From Acidobacteriota bacterium (GTDB lineage Bacteria > Acidobacteriota > Blastocatellia > Pyrinomonadales > Pyrinomonadaceae), in contig JAIVJP010000324.1 of NCBI GenBank assembly GCA_020199975.1, forward strand, positions 1 through 11,836: a stretch of DNA of 11,836 nt. Direction: 5' to 3'. This document shows positions 7,746-11,836 of the stretch, piece after piece (the stretch's first letter is position 1; every line of letters begins with the position of its first letter). The position numbers were made by a program, and so were the translations under genes. The notes beneath the pieces were generated by a model. That model made no database searches and had not been told where the DNA came from. It worked only from the letters and a program-made list of their open reading frames with translations.

Positions 7746-7883
7746 TTGAACAGATTCCTGTACGTGAGAATCTTGGGTAGAGCTCGTGTGAGTTGATTAT
7801 ATCTGACTCCGCGTGGTTGATATAGGAAGTTGAGTGCGGTCGCTATCGCTCTCGGTTCTGTAATGAGCGCTTCGACTAAGAAT
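7746..7883. other. Spacer between rmuC and the transposase relic
   Basis: These 138 bases follow the rmuC stop and precede the relic's ATG. I see no further gene, no terminator hairpin with a T tract and no clear insertion-sequence end. The remaining noncoding piece, 7251-7335, between the relic and the addB ribosome binding site, is likewise featureless apart from in-frame stops ahead of addB. Confidence 0.5.
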
Positions 7884-9392
7884 CTAAGTGTCACCACTAT
7901 CACCACTTGCGGCTTTGAGACTGAATAATGGCGCGGCCTCGTCCTCGAAGTCTTCGGGCTCGTCAGCAACGGCATCGGGAAAAAGGCCGCCTTCGTCGTG
8001 ACGAAGCGGGCGAGTAGTCTTGTCGATTGGTTCCAGGATTTCGATCTCTTCGCCGGCAATAGCACCACGTTCTTTGAACTTCCTAGCCGTAACGAGCACA
8101 CGTGCTTCAAGTGAGCCTACACCTCTATTGTAAGAATCCAGTGCCCGCTCGAGTCCTTTGCCGATGTCTGCGAAGTAATTTGTAAACGTTCGCAACCGGT
8201 CGTACAGATCTTTCGCGAGCGTGCTCACCTCATGAGCGTTAGTTGCCATCTGCTCCTGTCGCCAACCGTACGATACTGCCTTAAGTAGTGCGATCAAGGT
8301 GGTGGGCGTAGCGATGATTACTCCGAGGTCGACGCCGTCTTCTATCAATTTCGGATCGTTCTCCAGCGCGGCACTATAGAAGGTTTCACCTGGCAGGAAG
8401 AGCAGGACAAACTCGGGTGTAGGTTGTACCGACTCCCAATAGGATTTCTTGCTCAAAGAACCGATGTGCGTGCGTACCAGGCGCGCATGGTCTTTCAATC
8501 GCGCGCCCCGGACTTCCTCGTCCGTCGTAGAGATGGATTCATAAAAGGCATCGAAAGGGACCTTTGCATCGACGACGATCGTCCGGTTGCCCGGGAGTCG
8601 AACGATCAAGTCCGGCCGTATGCGCCCGTCTTCGGTGGCCATGGTTTCCTGTTCAACAAAGTCGCAATACTGAAGCATGCCGGCGAGTTCTACGACCCGC
8701 CGCAACTGGATCTCGCCCCAACGCCCGCGTACGTGCGGCGTACGCAACGCCTTCACGAGGTTTCCCGTTTCCGCCTGCAACTGCATCTGAGAAGTGGCCA
8801 GCGTTCTAACCTGCTCGCGCAACTCGGAATAGGCTCCGGCGCGCGCCTTTTCCAGTTCACCAATCCGGCCGTCGACTTTGTCCAGCGACTCCTTAAGCGG
8901 CTTCACCAGCGCGTCAATCGCACTTTTACGAATCTCAAGATCGCCTTTTGCCGTCTCTTGAATCGTTTGCAGTTTTGCCTTTGCCAGTTCTAGAAATGAT
9001 TGATTGTTGCTTCTGAGGGCATCGGCAGACAGTGCCTTGAATGCGTCGGCCAACTTCCGCTGCGCATCATCTAACAAACCCAGTTTTTCCTGAGATGCCT
9101 TTCTTTCTTCCTGGAGGCGAGTTTGTAGCGCTGAAAGCCTCGCCAGATTGTTAGCGCTCTCCGCTTTAACGTGATCACTCTTGGCAATCTCGCGCTCCAG
9201 CGCCTCCCGCAGGTCTTGCGACTGACGATCTTTTCCCGCGAGCCGCTCGGCGAGAGTGGCTCGCTCGCCTTCCGTTTCAGCGCGGGCTCGGTCGCATTCG
9301 TATCTAAGCTTGGTGCGAAAGATGAACCAGATTGCGGCTGCCCCCAGCAGAACACCCGCAAACAGCGTCAGTACAGGAAGAAAACTATCCAT
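7884..9392 (-). CDS. rmuC: DNA recombination protein RmuC
   Basis: This 502-residue RmuC-family protein is named for limiting inversion or rearrangement of DNA at short inverted repeats in E. coli; its biochemical activity is predicted nuclease-like. Residues 4-25 form one membrane segment (LPVLTLFAGVLLGAAAIWFI), so it is probably membrane-anchored with the bulk in the cytoplasm. Residues about 30-215 are long charged helices consistent with coiled coil. The RmuC domain follows: RGRWGEIQL (222-230), VELAGM, RPDLIVRLPG (259-268), VVDAKVPFDAF (273-283), LFLPGETFYSA (331-341), ATPTTLIALLKAV (361-373) and SLEARVLVTARKFKERG. The D...DAK pattern resembles the PD-(D/E)XK core. The C-terminal tail is acidic. 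A frame extension to 9539 exists, but I prefer the ATG at 9392: the protein there opens with the membrane helix and the extension looks non-coding. No strong Shine-Dalgarno precedes it. Confidence 0.93.
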   Translation of the reverse strand: MDSFLPVLTLFAGVLLGAAAIWFIFRTKLRYECDRARAETEGERATLAERLAGKDRQSQDLREALEREIAKSDHVKAESANNLARLSALQTRLQEERKASQEKLGLLDDAQRKLADAFKALSADALRSNNQSFLELAKAKLQTIQETAKGDLEIRKSAIDALVKPLKESLDKVDGRIGELEKARAGAYSELREQVRTLATSQMQLQAETGNLVKALRTPHVRGRWGEIQLRRVVELAGMLQYCDFVEQETMATEDGRIRPDLIVRLPGNRTIVVDAKVPFDAFYESISTTDEEVRGARLKDHARLVRTHIGSLSKKSYWESVQPTPEFVLLFLPGETFYSAALENDPKLIEDGVDLGVIIATPTTLIALLKAVSYGWRQEQMATNAHEVSTLAKDLYDRLRTFTNYFADIGKGLERALDSYNRGVGSLEARVLVTARKFKERGAIAGEEIEILEPIDKTTRPLRHDEGGLFPDAVADEPEDFEDEAAPLFSLKAASGDSGDT

Positions 9393-9543
9393 TGATCGGA
9401 TTCTATCATTCTTGCACTGCACGCGGGCTCTCCGTGCGGGGACCCTGCCGTGAGCTTCACTTACATCTTGCGGGGCAATCAACTGCGTAGTTCGCTCGGT
9501 AACACTTGGTAGTGGGACTGGGATTCGCTGGGAAGCCAACGAT

Positions 9544-9660
9544 TTAGTGGGTCCACTCGAAGAAGATTTTTTCGATCAGTTTTGCCTGCGAGCGCTGCTC
9601 CATAGCGAACGGCAGCGAGCGAGCACGGCCAAAGCGCCAGACTATGTAGTCGACGCGGAG
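9544..9660 (-). pseudogene. Coding-like scrap, possible gene remnant (unrecognised)
   Basis: Between an in-frame TAA at 9661-9663 and a TAA at 9544-9546, the minus strand encodes 38 residues including YIVWRFGRARSLPFAMEQRS and KLIEKIFFEWTH. The composition looks protein-like, but there is no initiator at the start of the frame; the only ATG leaves 19 residues. I do not recognise the family. It may be the tail of a lost gene or chance. Confidence 0.2.
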
Positions 9661-9692
9661 TTATGGCTTAGGTCCGGAATGCGGCGATTTAG

Positions 9693-9704
9693 CGAGCCGG
9701 CTCG
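9693..9704. repeat. Perfect 12-bp palindrome after the sugar transferase gene
   Basis: CGAGCCGGCTCG lies 12 bases downstream of the sugar transferase stop. It is self-complementary with no loop and no T tract on the minus strand, so a terminator role is weakly supported. A binding site for a dimeric protein or chance are alternatives. Confidence 0.35.
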
Positions 9705-9716
9705 ATTTATGCGGGG

Positions 9717-11273
9717 CTAATAACCGTCACCGCGTAATATCACCAGCGCCGTGCGCAGGATAATTTTCAGGTCGAGCAGCAGCGACCAGTTCTCGATATA
9801 GAACAGGTCGAGCCTCACCATCTCTTCAAAGGGCAGTCGGTTTCGTCCGGACACCTGCCACAACCCGGTCAATCCCGGCTTCATGTCCAGACGTTTACGG
9901 TGGGCCAGCTCATAAGCTTCCACTTCGTAACGAATCGGCGGGCGCGGACCAACGACGCTCATATCGCCGAGGAGCACATTGAAGAGCTGCGGAACTTCGT
10001 CCAGGCTCGTGCGACGTAACCAACGCCCGACGCGCGTGATGCGCGGGTCGGCAGGAAGTTTGTATGCGGGTCGCTCGGCGTCGCCGAGGTTCGCTTCCGC
10101 CCGTCCGGCAATGAACATGCGCTGATACTCCTCATGAATGGTGTGATCCGAGTCTACATGCATGGTGCGAAATTTGTAGACGAGGAAGATGCGGCCGTCC
10201 ATGCCGACGCGCTCCTGCTTGAAGAAGATCGGCCCTTTGGAATTCCACTTGATAAGCACCGCGATGATGGGCCAAAGCGGCAAGAGCAAGCCGAGGGCAA
10301 GCACGGCGATTACTATGTCAGAAACGCGCTTAACAATCCTGGCGGCATTTGATAGTGGTTCGCGAAAAAGGCGGATCATCGGCAGGGCGCCGATCTGATC
10401 GATCTCGGTTTTGCGTGGCAGGCAATTGAAAAGGTTGGGCGCGATGCGAAACTCTACGCCGCGTCGTCGCCCACTGCGCATCATGACATCGAAGAGCGCA
10501 TCTCCATCGACGCGGGGGTCGGCGATTATCACTTCGTTAGCTCCCGAGTCCCGGATAGCATCCGGTAGTCCGGCCAGGTTGCTGATGACGGGCACACCTT
10601 CGTAAGTCGCCTGTCTCGGCCCTTCAACCGCGCTGTTCTCAACAACGCCAATAACGCGGTAGCCAAGGGAGGGGCGTTCGCGCATTTCCTTGATACACAG
10701 AGCTGCTTCGGGTCCCTGGCCGACCACCAAGGTAGGAATCAGATTAAGCTGCCGTTGTCTCGCAAACATCTGCAAGCTTCTCACCAGGAATCGCAGGGTA
10801 ACAACGCCGGCGAACGAGAGCAGAAAGTCGAGCACGAAGACGGCCCGCGCATAGGAGAACGCGCGATATTGAAAACCACCACGATAGAGGAAAGCTGCCG
10901 CCACGATCAGCAGTGATCCGATCGCGGTTGACTTGAAGAGGCGTATTGCGTCGTCAAAAAAGGAAAACTCCCCGCGCAACCGGTAGAGATCGTAATATTG
11001 CAAGACCAGCAAACGGATCAGCACCACGAACAACAGCAGCGTTCCATAGGGAGCGAACTCCTGGTTCCACATCAATCCGCCATTTGCGGTTCGCTCAAAG
11101 ACGGATGCGCCTTCGCGAAAGTAGAACGCTCCGACAAAAGAAAATGCGGCTATCAAAGCGTCACCGACGACCAGCGCCAACTTGACCGTGGGGATAACCC
11201 ACTGCGGCGCGCGTCCGGGAACGCGCACAGTGCTGGCAGCGATTCGTGGGTTCTTGATGCGCTCGGCTCTCAT
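9717..11273 (-). CDS. Polyprenyl-phosphate sugar-1-phosphate transferase (exopolysaccharide initiation), copy 1
   Basis: This 518-residue membrane enzyme belongs to the WcaJ/WbaP class. It transfers a sugar 1-phosphate from a nucleotide sugar to undecaprenyl phosphate, the first step of lipid-linked exopolysaccharide or capsule assembly. Hydrophobic segments lie near 30-50, 76-93, 115-130 and 144-165. A Rossmann-like domain starts at LIPTLVVGQGPEA (178-190). The C-terminal sugar-transferase domain has a membrane or re-entrant helix (about 318-342), GPIFFKQERVG (347-357), YKFRTM (366-371), RTSLDEVPQLFN (421-432) carrying the Asp425-Glu426 catalytic pair, GDMSVVGPRP and KPGLTGLWQVSGRN (465-478). 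Length and domain order match the large bacterial family; the sugar cannot be told from sequence alone. A near-identical second copy starts 318 bases away on the other strand. No glycosyltransferase, Wzx or Wzy gene is in the window. The ATG lacks a clear Shine-Dalgarno, but both copies share it. Confidence 0.93.
   Translation of the reverse strand: MRAERIKNPRIAASTVRVPGRAPQWVIPTVKLALVVGDALIAAFSFVGAFYFREGASVFERTANGGLMWNQEFAPYGTLLLFVVLIRLLVLQYYDLYRLRGEFSFFDDAIRLFKSTAIGSLLIVAAAFLYRGGFQYRAFSYARAVFVLDFLLSFAGVVTLRFLVRSLQMFARQRQLNLIPTLVVGQGPEAALCIKEMRERPSLGYRVIGVVENSAVEGPRQATYEGVPVISNLAGLPDAIRDSGANEVIIADPRVDGDALFDVMMRSGRRRGVEFRIAPNLFNCLPRKTEIDQIGALPMIRLFREPLSNAARIVKRVSDIVIAVLALGLLLPLWPIIAVLIKWNSKGPIFFKQERVGMDGRIFLVYKFRTMHVDSDHTIHEEYQRMFIAGRAEANLGDAERPAYKLPADPRITRVGRWLRRTSLDEVPQLFNVLLGDMSVVGPRPPIRYEVEAYELAHRKRLDMKPGLTGLWQVSGRNRLPFEEMVRLDLFYIENWSLLLDLKIILRTALVILRGDGY
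11029..11273 (-). repeat. Coding arm (left) of a large inverted duplication
   Basis: Starting at the ATG of the minus-strand sugar transferase, the first 245 bases match the plus strand from 11592 to the window end with three substitutions: one silent, one Ser14 to Cys, one Ala63 to Thr. The match stops only because the window ends, so the true arm is probably longer. Confidence 0.95.
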
Positions 11274-11278
11274 TTCGT

Positions 11279-11320
11279 GGGTGTCAGGTTCCGGGTGCTG
11301 GGTGTCAGGTGTCGGGTGAA
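11279..11320 (+). repeat. Two tandem 21-bp units upstream of copy 1
   Basis: Two 21-base units (11279-11299 and 11300-11320) share GGGTGTCAGGT followed by GGGTG, matching at about 17 of 21 positions. They sit directly before the copy 1 ATG and have no counterpart before copy 2, whose upstream region is about 52 bases shorter. Confidence 0.75.
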
Positions 11321-11366
11321 AGGTAAAAAGTCACAACCAGCCCGCGATAGCCGGCGACAGCATAAA

Positions 11367-11387
11367 GCCTGGGGCGTGAGCCCCAGG
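11367..11387 (+). repeat. GGGGCGTGAGCCCC-type palindrome, left copy
   Basis: The core CTGGGGC-GTGA-GCCCCAG is a hairpin. It lies in a longer unit (about 11338-11390) that includes CGACAGCATA and is repeated in reverse at 11530-11582 with roughly 85% identity by eye. It belongs to the nested inverted repeat between the two divergent genes. Confidence 0.75.
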
Positions 11388-11406
11388 ACAATCGCATTTA
11401 GATTCG

Positions 11407-11428
11407 AGCCCGCGAAGGCGGGCGGCAG
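11407..11428 (+). repeat. Inner GCCCGC/GCGGGC palindrome, left copy
   Basis: GCCCGC-GAA-GGCGGGC is a hairpin followed by GGCAG. A diverged reverse copy occupies 11483-11507, where GACAGCGGGC replaces GAAGGCGGGC on the equivalent strand. Both are centred near 11457, as is the outer palindrome pair. Confidence 0.6.
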
Positions 11429-11482
11429 TGGCAACAAAAGAGACATTGTTGATGAAAACTAACGCACGAACACGTTCTTAGT

Positions 11483-11507
11483 CCGCTGTCGCCCGCTGTC
11501 GCGGGCT
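11483..11507 (-). repeat. Inner GCCCGC/GCGGGC palindrome, right copy
   Basis: On the minus strand it reads AGCCCGCGACAGCGGGCG then ACAGCGG, containing CCCGC-GACA-GCGGG. It is homologous to the left copy at 11407-11428 and adds a second, shorter GACAGCGG unit. Confidence 0.6.
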
Positions 11508-11529
11508 GATTGAATTTATTTGTTCGACC

Positions 11530-11550
11530 CCTGGGGCTCACGCCCCAGGC
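11530..11550 (-). repeat. GGGGCGTGAGCCCC-type palindrome, right copy
   Basis: This is the reverse-oriented partner of 11367-11387, with the identical hairpin core. The flanking CTATGCTGTCG matches the left unit with single-base differences. It lies 41 bases before the ATG of the plus-strand sugar transferase copy. Confidence 0.75.
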
Positions 11551-11591
11551 TCTATGCTGTCGCTGCTACCGCGGTCTGGTTGAATCTAGTA

Positions 11592-11836
11592 ATGAGAGCC
11601 GAGCGCATCAAGAACCCACGAATCGCTGCCTGCACTGTGCGCGTTCCCGGACGCGCGCCGCAGTGGGTTATCCCCACGGTCAAGTTGGCGCTGGTCGTCG
11701 GTGACGCTTTGATAGCCGCATTTTCCTTTGTCGGAGCGTTCTACTTTCGCGAAGGCGCATCCGTCTTTGAGCGAACCACAAATGGCGGATTGATGTGGAA
11801 CCAGGAGTTCGCTCCCTATGGAACGCTGCTGTTGTT
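11592..11836 (+). CDS. Polyprenyl-phosphate sugar-1-phosphate transferase, copy 2 (partial, cut by window end)
   Basis: The plus strand encodes at least 81 residues starting MRAERIKNPRIAACTVRVPG with no stop before the window ends. It matches the N-terminus of the minus-strand copy at all but two residues (Ser14 to Cys, Ala63 to Thr), with 242 of 245 bases identical. It covers the N-terminal tail, the first membrane segment (about 30-50) and the start of the second. The sugar-transferase domain would lie beyond the window, so it is unknown whether this copy is complete, truncated or joined to a different C-terminal half. The genes diverge head to head. A start region reading CTAGTAATG gives no obvious Shine-Dalgarno. 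Alternatives are an assembly fold-back or merged strain variants. Confidence 0.85.
   Translation, partial: MRAERIKNPRIAACTVRVPGRAPQWVIPTVKLALVVGDALIAAFSFVGAFYFREGASVFERTTNGGLMWNQEFAPYGTLLL

Larger units (their letters stand above)
9393..9716. other. Intergenic region between sugar transferase and rmuC
   Basis: These 324 bases hold no confident gene. Near the right end is a perfect 12-bp palindrome, and at 9544-9660 a short coding-like minus-strand frame without a start codon. The part next to rmuC (9420-9450) is GC-rich and imperfectly palindromic, another possible repeat remnant. No promoter for rmuC could be assigned by eye. Confidence 0.5.
11274..11591. other. Divergent 318-bp spacer between the two sugar transferase copies, nested inverted repeat
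   Basis: The spacer is itself mirrored. Around a centre near 11457 lie an inner pair (11407-11428 against 11483-11507, core AGCCCGCGA..GCGGGCG) and an outer pair (11367-11387 against 11530-11550, core CCTGGGGC..GCCCCAGG). Beyond the outer pair, CCGCG-TAGC and CGACAGCATA sequences also match between sides. Copy 1 carries about 52 extra bases between the outer pair and its ATG, mostly a tandem block. The spacer should contain both divergent promoters, but I could not assign -35/-10 boxes with confidence. No gene is seen in it. Confidence 0.75.

Noticed and set aside
7599..7796. Plus-strand 65-codon frame beginning MESGKRCAGG
   Set aside because: The other strand of the same DNA reads as the N-terminal half of the decayed Y1 transposase, which explains it better.
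8424..8993. Plus-strand 189-codon open frame
   Set aside because: It is antisense to the conserved RmuC domain; the composition is that of a shadow frame.
9393..9539. 49-residue N-terminal extension of RmuC
   Set aside because: The extension is polar, lacks family similarity and overlaps GC-rich palindromic sequence; starting at 9392 puts the membrane helix at the N-terminus as is usual for RmuC.

Overview
The window looks like a piece of a bacterial chromosome rich in small palindromic repeats. It encodes an AddAB-type rather than RecBCD-type double-strand-break nuclease, an RmuC protein and an initiating sugar-phosphate transferase for exopolysaccharide. The mix of hairpin repeats, with cores such as CCCAGGGTTG/CAACCCTGGG, GCGGGCA-TCC-TGCCCGC and GGGGCGTGAGCCCC, together with a REP-associated-type transposase relic, is what I remember from soil Acidobacteriota (Blastocatellia/Pyrinomonadaceae). 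That assignment is a memory-based inference and not proven here.

Layout, right to left along the minus strand. The gene at 11273-9717 is a complete 518-residue polyprenyl-phosphate sugar-1-phosphate transferase. A 324-base spacer follows, holding a perfect 12-bp palindrome and one coding-like scrap. Then comes rmuC (9392-7884). The next 642 bases contain a broken IS200-like (Y1/REP-associated) transposase. After it come addB (7241-3510), a 375-base gap full of hairpins with a 49-bp inverted repeat, and addA (3134 to beyond base 1, cut by the window edge within its C-terminal nuclease domain). At the far right, on the plus strand, the first 245 bases of a second, almost identical copy of the sugar transferase gene diverge from the first copy across a 318-base spacer that is itself a nested inverted repeat.

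AddB and AddA should form one heterodimeric helicase-nuclease that resects double-strand ends for RecA loading. RmuC is a predicted nuclease-fold protein linked to limiting DNA rearrangement, so three co-oriented genes concern DNA-end processing or rearrangement. The sugar transferase starts lipid-linked assembly of a surface polysaccharide and is functionally separate.

The most notable points are: (1) the large inverted duplication of the sugar transferase gene at the right edge; (2) palindromic repeat sequence carried in frame inside both addA and addB; (3) addA having no ATG, GTG, TTG or CTG start in its open frame upstream of the helicase fold, but an ATA codon seven bases after a strong Shine-Dalgarno; (4) a decayed transposase of the type that mobilises such palindromes lying between rmuC and addB. 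I saw no tRNA, rRNA, CRISPR array or convincing intrinsic terminator, and no promoter I would defend.
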